Assembly (NCBI GenBank): GCA_900549955.1
Contig: URQH01000007.1
Location: 1 to 64,000, forward strand
From: an uncultured Eubacteriales bacterium
Lineage (GTDB): Bacteria; Bacillota; Clostridia; Christensenellales; CAG-138
DNA: 64,000 bases
Direction of reading: 5' to 3'
A program made the translations under genes and the position numbers. Numbering within the stretch: the first letter of the stretch is position 1; each line of letters opens with the position of its first letter. This document shows positions 15,135-22,672 of the stretch, piece by piece. The notes below the pieces were generated by a model, which saw only the letters and a list, made by a program, of their open reading frames with translations, did no database searches and was not told the DNA's origin.

Positions 15135-16619
15135 TTACCGCAGGCGCCCGTACAGCTCGGTATAGCGGCGGATGCGGCCGCGGTCGAGCGCGGCAAACTG
15201 CTCGCGCGTCATGCGCCACTGCCAGTTGCAGCCGAGCGTGGAGGGCTGGTTCATACGCGCTGCCGCGCCAAGGGACAGATAGTCCTGCATCTGTACGACC
15301 GCGAGGGCGGCGGGGGAGCCGAGCAGGCCGCGCACCATGCCATAGGCCAGCCCTTCGCGCTCGGTCAGGTTCAGGTAGTCTACGGCAAAGGCCACCTGCT
15401 CCGGCGGCGCCTCATTGAGCCACTGCATGGCCGTCATGTTGTCGTGTGTGCCGACATAGGCGACGCTGTGCACGGGATAGTTGTGCGGCAGGTCGCGGGA
15501 TTGCCCGTCGCGGCTTTCAAAGCCGAATTCCAGCACGCGCATGCCCGGAAAGCCGGAGTCGGACAGGAGCTTTTTGACGGCGGGGGTGAGGAAGCCCAGG
15601 TCTTCGGCGATGATCTTGAGCTCCGGCAGCGCGGCCTGCACGGCGCTGATCAACGTCATGCCGGGGCCCGGTTGCCAGACGCCGTTGCGCGCCGTAGTCT
15701 CGTCCGGCGGCACGGCCCAGTAGCTCTCCAGCCCACGGAAATGGTCGAGCCGCACCACGTCGAACAGCCCGCCGGCAGCGCGCAGCCTGTCGATCCACCA
15801 GCGATAGCCGTCCGCGGCCATCGCATCCCAGTCGTAGAGCGGGTTGCCCCACAGCTGGCCGTCCACGCAGAAATAGTCCGGCGGCACGCCGGCCACGCCG
15901 AGCGGCCGGCGATCCGCGTCGAGCTGGAACAGGCCGGGATGTTCCCACACGTCGGCAGAGTCGTATGGCACATAGATCGGCAGGTCGCCGATCACGCGAA
16001 GGCCCTTTTCCTGCAGGTAGGCGCGCAGCGCGTTCCACTGGCGGTAAAACAGGAACTGCACATAGCAGTGGTAGTCGATGGCTTCGCAGAGCATCGCCCG
16101 ATAGCGTGCCACCGCTTCTTCGGTGTGCAGGCGGATGTCGTCGTCCCATTCGTGGAACGGGCGCAGGCCGAAGTGCTCCTTGACGGCGGAAAACAGCGCA
16201 TATCCTTCGAGCCAGGCGCCCTGCGCGCTGCGGAAGGCGGCTACGGCCTTCGCATCGCGTGCGCGACCGCGCAAAAAGGCCTGGTACAGCACGTCACGCC
16301 GGTGCTGGAAGATACGGCCATAGTCCACGCGCGCCGGATCCGCGCCCCAGTCCACGCCCTGCAGCTCCTCCGGCAGCAGCAGCCCGTCCTCGACCAGCAG
16401 GTCCAGGTCGATCAAATACGGGTTGCCCGCGAAGGCGGACGCGCACTGATACGGCGAGTCGCCAAAGCCGGTGGGGCCGAGCGGGAGCATCTGCCAGTAG
16501 GTCTGGCCTGTTTCGGCGAGAAAATCGGCGAAGGCGTAAGCATCCCTGCCCAGTGTCCCGATACCATAGGGAGAGGGCAGGGAGGAGATGTGCATCAAAA
16601 TGCCGCTGCTGCGTTTCAT
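15135..16619 (-). CDS. malQ: 4-alpha-glucanotransferase (amylomaltase)
   Basis: GH77 disproportionating enzyme (494 aa) that moves alpha-1,4-glucan chains between maltodextrins, feeding glycogen phosphorylase. It starts RSSGILMHISSLPSPYGIG, the typical N-terminus. Catalytic regions are seen as VRLDHFRGLESYW (nucleophile Asp), IIAEDLGFLTP (acid/base Glu) and VGTHDNMTAMQW (third Asp). The open frame extends far upstream, but the family N-terminus fixes the start at the ATG at 16619. AAGGAG lies about 14 nt before it, slightly far. The promoter overlaps that of the divergent D-aminoacylase gene. It has its own terminator and is convergent with glgP. Confidence 0.97.
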   Translation of the reverse strand: MKRSSGILMHISSLPSPYGIGTLGRDAYAFADFLAETGQTYWQMLPLGPTGFGDSPYQCASAFAGNPYLIDLDLLVEDGLLLPEELQGVDWGADPARVDYGRIFQHRRDVLYQAFLRGRARDAKAVAAFRSAQGAWLEGYALFSAVKEHFGLRPFHEWDDDIRLHTEEAVARYRAMLCEAIDYHCYVQFLFYRQWNALRAYLQEKGLRVIGDLPIYVPYDSADVWEHPGLFQLDADRRPLGVAGVPPDYFCVDGQLWGNPLYDWDAMAADGYRWWIDRLRAAGGLFDVVRLDHFRGLESYWAVPPDETTARNGVWQPGPGMTLISAVQAALPELKIIAEDLGFLTPAVKKLLSDSGFPGMRVLEFGFESRDGQSRDLPHNYPVHSVAYVGTHDNMTAMQWLNEAPPEQVAFAVDYLNLTEREGLAYGMVRGLLGSPAALAVVQMQDYLSLGAAARMNQPSTLGCNWQWRMTREQFAALDRGRIRRYTELYGRLR

Positions 16620-16652
16620 AAAAATGCTGTGCTCCTTTTTTCTTTCGTGCTT

Positions 16653-16681
16653 ATTATACATCATTGTGCTATAATATGAAA
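16653..16681. promoter_or_regulatory. Overlapping divergent promoters of malQ and the D-aminoacylase gene
   Basis: Reverse strand (malQ): -35 TTTCAT (16681-16676), 17-bp spacer, -10 TATAAT (16658-16653). Forward strand: an extended -10 TGC-TATAAT (16667-16675), only 7 nt before the ATG at 16683. The two units therefore share the same 30 bp, and transcription of one should interfere with the other. Confidence 0.7.
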
Positions 16682-16682
16682 C

Positions 16683-18242
16683 ATGGAAATCCTGATAAAA
16701 AATGTGCAGATGATAGATGGGTCCGGCGCGCCCGCCTTTAACGGCAGCGTCGGCATGGAACATGGCAGGCTCCGCATCTTTCGTGGGGCGCAAGCGCCTG
16801 CGGCGGCGCGGGTCGTGGACGGCACGGGGCTGACCGCGGTGCCCGGCTTTCTGGACGCGCACTCCCACGGCGACCTGACCATGTGCACGCCGTATGCGAC
16901 GGCGAGCAAGATTTCCCAGGGCATCACCACGCAGGTGGCGGGCCAGTGCGGCGTGAGCATGTTCCCGTGCGCGCCCGGCGACCTGGAGCAGCTCAGGCGG
17001 TTCGTGTCCGGCATTGCCCCCTATCCGGAAATGCCGGACGATGCGGCGGCGTGCGAGAGCGCGGGCACGTTCTTCGCCTGGCTCGACACGCTGGACAACC
17101 CTGTGACCACGCGCTGCTTTGTGGGGCACGGCTCGCTGCGCCGCTGGGCCATGGGGTATGCCAACCGGCGGCCGGATGCGGGGGAGCTCAAGCGCATGCA
17201 GGACATGCTGCGCCGCTGCCTGCGCGAGGGCGCGCTCGGGCTCTCGACCGGGTTGGTGTACGCGCCGAGCTGCTATGCCGATTACGACGAGCTGCTGGCG
17301 CTGCTGCGCGTGGTGCACGAGGAGGGCGGTTTTTATGCCACGCACCCGCGCAACGAGGCGGATACGGTCATCGAGGCGCGGGCGGAGTCCATCCGCCTGG
17401 CTGAGGAGGCGGATGTGCTGTTGTGCGTGTCGCATCTCAAGGCGGCGGGCCGCGCCAACTGGGGCAAGCCGCGCCGCGTGCTGGAGATGCTCGACCGGGC
17501 GGCGGAGCAGGGGCTCGAGCTGCTGATCGACTGCTATCCTTACGCGGCTGGCAACACGGCGCTGAACGTGTCCATCCCGCCGCGGTATTTTAAGGACGGG
17601 CTGCCGGGGCTGGTAGGCGCGCTGCAATCCCCCACGGAGCGGGAGGTCATCCGAGAGGAGATGTCCCGCCCGTCCAACTACGACAACTATGTCTACAACA
17701 GCGGCGGTTTTTCCGGCGTCTACGTGTCGAGCTGCCCCGTGTTTCACGATGCCGAAGGCATGCGGATTACCGAATATGCCGAAAAGACGGGGCAAGATCC
17801 GTTTGACGCGTACTGTGACATCCTCATCCGCAACGGCGGGCTGGGGCTCGGCATCTATTTCCACATGGACGAGAACGACGTGGCGGAGGTCTTGCGGCAC
17901 CCCCTGTGCGCCGTCAGCACGGACGGGCTGGTCGGCCTGCCGTCGGAAAATCCGCACCCGCGTTCCTTTGGCACCATGGCGCGCGCCTATCGCCTGATGG
18001 TGGCCGAGCGTGCATTCTGCACGCCGGAGCAGGCCATCCACAAGATGACCGGGCTCGCGGCCGAAAAACTCCGCCTGGCGGGGAAGGGCTTTTTACGCGA
18101 GGGCTATGACGCGGACGTGTTGCTGCTGGATCTGGACGCGTTTTGCGATACGGCGACCTATGCAGACGGCAATGGCCGCTGTGCAGGCATCCGCGCCGTG
18201 TTCTGCGGCGGGAAAGAAATCGATCTGGGAGGGTACGTATGA
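16683..18242 (+). CDS. N-acyl-D-amino-acid deacylase family amidohydrolase
   Basis: Zinc amidohydrolase (519 aa) that removes the acyl group from N-acyl-D-amino acids, or a close relative. Family features: the N-terminal strand ILIKNVQMIDGSGAPAFNG, the metal motif PGFLDAHSHGDL (about 59-70), TTQVAGQCGVSMFP, GALGLSTGLVYAPS, a downstream CVSHLKAAGRANWGK and the late STDGLVGLP metal aspartate. The start is fixed by the conserved first strand, but there is no Shine-Dalgarno: an extended -10 box ends 7 nt before the ATG, so the mRNA may be leaderless. The stop overlaps the next gene's ATG, coupling it to a PfkB-type kinase. D-amino acids from peptidoglycan are a plausible source. Specificity cannot be read from the sequence. 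Confidence 0.88.
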   Translation: MEILIKNVQMIDGSGAPAFNGSVGMEHGRLRIFRGAQAPAAARVVDGTGLTAVPGFLDAHSHGDLTMCTPYATASKISQGITTQVAGQCGVSMFPCAPGDLEQLRRFVSGIAPYPEMPDDAAACESAGTFFAWLDTLDNPVTTRCFVGHGSLRRWAMGYANRRPDAGELKRMQDMLRRCLREGALGLSTGLVYAPSCYADYDELLALLRVVHEEGGFYATHPRNEADTVIEARAESIRLAEEADVLLCVSHLKAAGRANWGKPRRVLEMLDRAAEQGLELLIDCYPYAAGNTALNVSIPPRYFKDGLPGLVGALQSPTEREVIREEMSRPSNYDNYVYNSGGFSGVYVSSCPVFHDAEGMRITEYAEKTGQDPFDAYCDILIRNGGLGLGIYFHMDENDVAEVLRHPLCAVSTDGLVGLPSENPHPRSFGTMARAYRLMVAERAFCTPEQAIHKMTGLAAEKLRLAGKGFLREGYDADVLLLDLDAFCDTATYADGNGRCAGIRAVFCGGKEIDLGGYV

Positions 18243-19099
18243 AACGGGTCTGTATCGTCGGCGGGGCCGCGCTCGACATCACGGGCCTGCCGGACGGCAT
18301 CTGCCGCCTGCGGGATTCCAATTTGGGCACGGTGCGCCTCCAGGTGGGCGGCGTGGGCCGCAACATCGGCTGCCGGCTGAAGCGGTATGCGCTCGACGTG
18401 GAGCTCATCACCGTGATCGGGAATGACTTCCGGGCCGACATGATTGAAGAGGATTGCCTGCAGCATGGCATCGGCATGGCGCATTCGCTGCGGCTGGACG
18501 CGCCGTCGGCTACGTTTCTGTGCGTGCTCGACGAGGAGCGCGACCTGCTGGCGGGCGTGAGCGACATGGAGATCATGGCGCAGCTGACCCCGGCGTTTCT
18601 CGAGCAAAAGCTCGAGCTGCTCAATGGCGCGGACGCCGTCGTGCTCGACGCAAACCTGCAGCCCGAATCGCTCGCCTTTTTGACGGAGCATGTGCGCGCG
18701 CCGCTGTACTATGAGCCGGTGAGCTGCGCCAAGGCGCGCCGCATCGGCGGCAATATCGGCCGCTGCTACATGGTCAAGCCCAACCGGTATGAGGCGGCCT
18801 ATCTGTCCGGCTGCTCGTGCGACACGGTGCGGGGCGTGTACCGTGCGGCCGAGTGGTTCCTGCGCGAGGGCGTGCAGCGCGTGTTCGTCTCGCTCGGGGC
18901 GGAGGGCGTGGTCTGGGCCGACGGCGACGGTTGCGGCTACATCGAGGCCGAGCCGATCACCGTGGTGGACACGACCGGCGCGGGAGACGCCATGTGCGCG
19001 GCGATCATCCACGGCTGCCTGTCCGGCCTGTCGACGGAGGACTGCGCCTATGCGGGCAATCGCGCGAGCGCGCAGCTCTGCGCGGGGCTGGACGAATAG
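18239..19099 (+). CDS. PfkB family carbohydrate/nucleoside kinase
   Basis: Ribokinase-fold kinase, 286 aa from the ATG at 18239 (GGGAGGG upstream, ATGA overlap with the deacylase stop). The N-terminal VCIVGGAALDITGLP and QVGGVGRNIGCRLKR form the substrate-side motif. The C-terminal DTTGAGDAMCAAIIHG (about 239-254) is the PfkB signature with the catalytic Asp. The N-terminal region resembles pseudouridine kinases more than ribokinases, but this cannot be settled by eye. The tight link to an acyl-D-amino-acid deacylase is unusual for a sugar kinase and suggests a shared substrate, perhaps an acylated sugar-like or nucleoside compound; that is inference. Confidence 0.88.
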   Translation: MKRVCIVGGAALDITGLPDGICRLRDSNLGTVRLQVGGVGRNIGCRLKRYALDVELITVIGNDFRADMIEEDCLQHGIGMAHSLRLDAPSATFLCVLDEERDLLAGVSDMEIMAQLTPAFLEQKLELLNGADAVVLDANLQPESLAFLTEHVRAPLYYEPVSCAKARRIGGNIGRCYMVKPNRYEAAYLSGCSCDTVRGVYRAAEWFLREGVQRVFVSLGAEGVVWADGDGCGYIEAEPITVVDTTGAGDAMCAAIIHGCLSGLSTEDCAYAGNRASAQLCAGLDE

Positions 19100-19120
19100 C
19101 GCCGGCGTATCGCCGGAGGG

Positions 19121-19155
19121 CAAAACGAGGGCCGCCCCTGCCGGGGCGGCCCTGT
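19121..19155 (-). terminator. Terminator between convergent genes
   Basis: Hairpin AGGGCCGCCCC / GGGGCGGCCCT followed on the reverse strand by CGTTTTG, so it ends the zinc-ribbon membrane gene. It probably also stops the PfkB transcript. Confidence 0.8.
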
Positions 19156-19188
19156 TGATGCGGTGCGCGCGGCATGGCCCACGCGGGT

Positions 19189-19683
19189 TCAGCGGCGGAT
19201 GAAGCGGATGCCGGATACGATGGGCAGCTCCTTTTTCTCCCCGTTGCAGACGTTGACAATGCCCAGGATCGAGATCACGAGGAAGAAGACCCAGCCGAGG
19301 CTCAGGATCCAGCCGATGACGATGCCGAACACGGTGAGGATCGCCGTCAGGATGGCCGTCAGCAGCAGCACGGCCACCCAGTAAACCGCTTCGAGGATGA
19401 GCAGATTCATGCCGCGGATGGCGTGATACTGCGCAAAGGGCGATTGTTTGGCCGCAAAATAGGGGATTAGCGCGAGCGGGCCGATATAGGCCAGGATGGC
19501 CATGGCCCTGTTGTCCGCCACGTCCTGGTCTGTGACAGGGCCGGAACCTGCTGCCGGCTCTGCATATGGCTGGCGCGGCGGATAAGCGGATTGCGCCTGT
19601 TCGGGCCCCTGGAAAGCGCCGCATGCGGGGCAGAACCGCGCGTCATCGGCGACCTGTGCGCCGCATTGCCTGCAAAATGCCAT
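19189..19683 (-). CDS. Zinc-ribbon membrane protein (DUF4870-like)
   Basis: A 164-aa protein with an N-terminal double-CxxC zinc ribbon (FCRQCG ... FCPACG, residues 3-22), a Pro/Gln-rich linker and a membrane domain of about four helices. The segment ILAYIGPLALIPYFAAKQS, then YHAIRGMNLLI and a long hydrophobic stretch, resembles DUF4870/Tic20-like small membrane proteins. Function is unknown. GGAGG precedes the ATG at 19683. It follows another zinc-ribbon membrane gene by 19 bp and the two are probably co-transcribed. Such pairs are common in Clostridia genomes. Confidence 0.75.
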   Translation of the reverse strand: MAFCRQCGAQVADDARFCPACGAFQGPEQAQSAYPPRQPYAEPAAGSGPVTDQDVADNRAMAILAYIGPLALIPYFAAKQSPFAQYHAIRGMNLLILEAVYWVAVLLLTAILTAILTVFGIVIGWILSLGWVFFLVISILGIVNVCNGEKKELPIVSGIRFIRR

Positions 19684-19702
19684 ATAAGGATACCTCCAGT
19701 CG

Positions 19703-20179
19703 TTAATATGGGAAGATGTCGAGACTGACGCCGGCGAGGCCGAGAACGATGCCTGTCAGCACGGCGAGGATCAGCACGATCAGCCAGCAAAGGATCACCG
19801 CGCGGGCAAAGTTTTTGAGCGAGCGCCTCCTGGCGCAGCAGGCCCACACGATGGCGCACACGAGGTTGGCCACCGGGATGGCCAGCACCACCAGTACCCC
19901 GATCCATGTGCCGATGCTTACGGGTGCGTCGGGAGCCTGTGGCGCGGCATATACGGGCGGTTGCGGGGGTGGGGGCGGCGGGGGCGCATAGCCGGGCGCC
20001 GCAGACGGGGCGTCCGCGGGCGGCTGCTGCGCGCTGAACGGCTGTTGCGCACCGGCCTGGGGAGCCTGCTCCGGCGCTACAGGGGCCGTGCGGATGGCAT
20101 CGTGCAGGCTCCTGCCGCAGTTGGGGCAGAATTTTTTGTTGTCCGGCAGTCCTGCGCCGCAGCGGGGACATTGGATCAT
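19703..20179 (-). CDS. Zinc-ribbon, proline-rich membrane protein
   Basis: A 158-aa protein with an N-terminal zinc ribbon (CPRCG ... FCPNCG), a linker rich in Pro, Ala and Gln with a run of seven prolines, and two or three membrane helices in the C-terminal third. GGAGG is 7 nt from the ATG at 20179; an ATG two codons upstream sits too close to it. The product shares its plan (ribbon, disordered linker, membrane domain) with the gene that follows, so the pair may be paralogues or partners. Function unknown. Confidence 0.7.
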   Translation of the reverse strand: MIQCPRCGAGLPDNKKFCPNCGRSLHDAIRTAPVAPEQAPQAGAQQPFSAQQPPADAPSAAPGYAPPPPPPPQPPVYAAPQAPDAPVSIGTWIGVLVVLAIPVANLVCAIVWACCARRRSLKNFARAVILCWLIVLILAVLTGIVLGLAGVSLDIFPY

Positions 20180-20380
20180 GTGCATTCCTCCAGACGTTCG
20201 TTTGATACGGACAGACCCAGTATACATGATTTCGGGGCGATATGCAACCGCCCGGCCGGCGCGGGCGGTTCTTAAACAAATCTTAGAAAAACGGAAATGA
20301 CTTCCATAAGAATCTATGGTATCATGGCATCAGGAAGCGAGCCGGAGGGCGAGCGTGCAGAAGGAGGGGCAACGGGCAGC

Positions 20381-21115
20381 ATGTCGGAGCGGATACGGTT
20401 TCGGGATCAGTCGCCGGAAAGGCGGCGCGCCATGTGCCGCAGCCTGGCGGCTATCGCCGCGTTTGTCATAGCGACGGGCGTGCTTGCCCTGCTCGTGGGC
20501 AGGCCGCTGCTCCACTTTATCGACGATCCGGAGAAATTCCGCGCCTGGGTCGATACGCACGGCTTCTGGGGACGCGCCGCGTTTGTCGGGATGATGTTCA
20601 CGCAGGTGGTGCTTGCGCTGCTGCCCGGCGAGCCGCTGGAGATAGCGGCGGGGTATGCGTTCGGCTTTTGGGAGGGGACGTTGCTGTGCGTGCTGGGCAT
20701 TGCGCTGGCGAGCCTTGCGGTGTTCCTGTTCGTGCGCCGCTATGGCCTGCGCGCCGTGCGGGTGTTTTTCTCGGAGGAGCAGATCGCTTCCGTGCGGTTT
20801 CTGCAGGACCCGCGGCGGCTCACGCTGCTGGCCGTCGTCCTGTTCCTGATCCCCGGCACCCCCAAGGACGTGATGACCTACTGTGTGGGGCTGACCAGCA
20901 TGAAGCTGTCCACCTGGATGTTCATTGCCACGCTCGCGCGCATTCCCTCCATCATCACGTCTACGATCGGCGGCAACGCGTTGGGCATGCAGAACTATAC
21001 GTTTGCCATCGTCGTGTTTGTGGCCACGGTGTGTATCAGCCTGATCGGGCTGTTTGTGTACCGCCGCCTGAGCCGCCGGCGCGAGAGCCGGCCGGCCGGG
21101 CCGCGCGTCAAGTGA
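20381..21115 (+). CDS. TVP38/TMEM64 family membrane protein (VTT domain)
   Basis: Integral membrane protein of the SNARE-associated/DedA superfamily, 244 aa from the ATG at 20381. A first helix (about 25-45) is followed by the VTT domain: GMMFTQVVLALLPGEPLEIAAGYAFG with the conserved PGEP-like turn, a central FVRRYG, then LFLIPGTPKDVMTYCVG and ARIPSIITSTIGG, all typical of the family. AAGGAGG at 20361-20367 is 13 nt from this ATG, a little long; the frame is open to an ATG at 20297 that has no such site. Family members are linked to lipid scrambling or transport. The gene is solitary. Confidence 0.9.
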   Translation: MSERIRFRDQSPERRRAMCRSLAAIAAFVIATGVLALLVGRPLLHFIDDPEKFRAWVDTHGFWGRAAFVGMMFTQVVLALLPGEPLEIAAGYAFGFWEGTLLCVLGIALASLAVFLFVRRYGLRAVRVFFSEEQIASVRFLQDPRRLTLLAVVLFLIPGTPKDVMTYCVGLTSMKLSTWMFIATLARIPSIITSTIGGNALGMQNYTFAIVVFVATVCISLIGLFVYRRLSRRRESRPAGPRVK

Positions 21116-21258
21116 GCGGCATATTGGCCGCGTGTCGTGCAAAATTTGAGATTTTTTGCAACCAAACGTCCCATCGTGGAGTCATTATATAAGAAGACAA
21201 TGTACGGGCGGGCGCCGGGCCATGGCGCCCCGGGCCGGCAGCGAAGGGAGAGGGCGGC

Positions 21259-21996
21259 ATGAAGACGGTCAAAGAAGTCAGCAGGATGACGGGGCTGAGC
21301 ATTCGTGCACTCCATCACTATGACGCGATCGGCCTGTTGCCGCCGAGCAGTACGACGGCGGCGGGCTACCGGATGTATGACGATGCGGCGCTCGAGCGCC
21401 TCCAGCTGATCATGTTGCTGCGGGAGCTGGGGTGGCCGCTTGAACAGATCCGCAAGATGCTGGACAGCCCGGATTTGGATCGCGACCGCCTGCTGCGGCA
21501 GCAGATGGATTTACTGGAGCGCAGGCGCGAGCATCTCGATGCGCTCGTGGAGCTGACGCGAAAGCTGCAGGCAGGCGGGCGATCGGATCTGGATTTCTCC
21601 GCCTTTGACCAGAGCGGCGTGCAGGCGGCGGCCGGTCGTGAAGGCGGGCTGGGCGAGGACGGCGGAGACGACGCGTCAAAGACGGTGCGCACGTGTGGCG
21701 AGCAGGGCGGGTGTACGGCCGGCGTGGACGCGGCGTTTCTTGCCCGGTTTGCTGCGCTGGGCCGTCTCAAGTCGCTGCCGCCGGACGATGCGGCCGTGCA
21801 GCGGCAGGTGGGGCTGCTGCGGGACTATATCAGCGCCAACTACTATACCTGCACGCCGGATGTGTTTGCAAACCTCGGGGAGCTGTATGCGTCCGGCGCG
21901 TTTGACGACAGCATTGATACGGCGGGCGGCGCAGGGACTGCCGCGTTTGCGGCGCGCGCGATCGAGGCGTATTGCAGGGCGTTCCATACGCACTGA
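21259..21996 (+). CDS. MerR family regulator with TipA-like C-terminal domain
   Basis: A 245-aa regulator with an N-terminal MerR winged helix (KTVKEVSRMTGLSIRALHHY, then GYRMYDDAALERLQLI), a coiled-coil dimer helix (about 80-105) and a C-terminal part resembling the TipAS antibiotic-recognition domain: VGLLRDYISANYYTCTPDVF and LGELYASGAFDDSID. The linker between them (about 115-160) is short, Gly/Asp-rich and carries two Cys, so the domain seems reduced compared with the usual TipAS. AGGGAGAGG precedes the ATG at 21259. MerR-TipA proteins respond to drugs or thiopeptides; no transporter or resistance gene lies next to this one. Confidence 0.85.
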   Translation: MKTVKEVSRMTGLSIRALHHYDAIGLLPPSSTTAAGYRMYDDAALERLQLIMLLRELGWPLEQIRKMLDSPDLDRDRLLRQQMDLLERRREHLDALVELTRKLQAGGRSDLDFSAFDQSGVQAAAGREGGLGEDGGDDASKTVRTCGEQGGCTAGVDAAFLARFAALGRLKSLPPDDAAVQRQVGLLRDYISANYYTCTPDVFANLGELYASGAFDDSIDTAGGAGTAAFAARAIEAYCRAFHTH

Positions 21997-22062
21997 TCCG
22001 GCCGCCTCCGGCAGGCGTCCCGTACGGCGAAAGCGCCCTTGTTGCAACTGCCGTAACAGAAG

Positions 22063-22091
22063 AACAGAGAGGGGGATCCCTCTCTGTTTTG
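22063..22091 (+). terminator. Terminator after the MerR gene
   Basis: Hairpin ACAGAGAGGG / CCCTCTCTGT with a short GGAT-type loop, followed by TTTTG, about 67 bp past the stop. Confidence 0.85.
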
Positions 22092-22175
22092 CTGTGGGGC
22101 GGGGGCGCCGTTGGGGGTTGGGGACGCGGTATCCGGAAAAGCGCTTTTGAAAACTCGTATAACCTGCCCCGTTCC

Positions 22176-22190
22176 GTGCATATTCTGCAC
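22176..22190 (+). promoter_or_regulatory. Short inverted repeat before the SOD-like gene
   Basis: GTGCA-TATTC-TGCAC is a perfect 5-bp dyad with a 5-bp spacer, 23 bp before the start of the SOD-like gene. It could be an operator; no clear -35/-10 pair was found around it. Confidence 0.3.
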
Positions 22191-22213
22191 AAAAAGACGA
22201 CGGGGGGCTACGG

Positions 22214-22639
22214 ATGCAGACACAGATCGGGTTCCGACCACCGCTGGCGTGGCTGGGCTTGCCGGTGGCGCGCGCGCAGGTGTGCGGGGATATGGGGCAT
22301 CGGGAGCTAAGCGGCACGGTGGAGTTTTACCGGGTCAGGCCGGGGCTCATGGTGATCGGGGAGTTTGACGGCCTGCCCTGCGGCCAATGCGCGGGCGAGG
22401 CGGAATTTTTTGCCGTCCGGGTCTATCCGTGTACTGCGGGCGCGCCTGGCTATGGGCGCGTGGGACTGGACACGCTGCCGCCGTTGCTGGCCAACCGGGG
22501 GTATGCGTTTCAGGCCGTGTATACGGAGCGCTTTCCGCTACAGGCGGCCATTGGCGGGCTGCTGACCGTCCAGGCCTGCGGGACAGCCGCGGCGGCCGGG
22601 GAAGCGATCGGCTGCGGCACCATAAGGCGTGCGCGCTGA
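22214..22639 (+). CDS. Degenerate Cu/Zn superoxide dismutase-like protein lacking metal ligands
   Basis: A 141-aa protein that reads like the Clostridia form of Cu/Zn SOD: the opening LSGTVEFYRVRPGLMVIGEF and GLP, then TLPPLLANRGYAFQAVYTERF and a closing IGCGTI, correspond to the family's GTV.FY, DLPPLF.N.GYA and IACGVI segments. The catalytic histidines are absent: the usual HIHE position reads AVRVYP, the HYNP loop is missing and the final copper His position reads VQ. No dismutase activity is expected. There is no signal peptide. A GGGGGG stretch precedes the ATG at 22214. It is convergent with the LacI-type gene, whose stop is 34 bp away. The role is unknown; the beta-barrel may serve as a scaffold. 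Confidence 0.6.
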   Translation: MQTQIGFRPPLAWLGLPVARAQVCGDMGHRELSGTVEFYRVRPGLMVIGEFDGLPCGQCAGEAEFFAVRVYPCTAGAPGYGRVGLDTLPPLLANRGYAFQAVYTERFPLQAAIGGLLTVQACGTAAAAGEAIGCGTIRRAR

Positions 22640-22672
22640 CTTGCTGCCGCGGCGGGAGTGTGTCGGAAGAAT

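Noticed and set aside
16620..18041. Long N-terminal extension of the malQ frame to 18041
   Set aside because: The amylomaltase N-terminus begins at 16619. The upstream part is antisense to the D-aminoacylase gene and lies beyond the malQ promoter.
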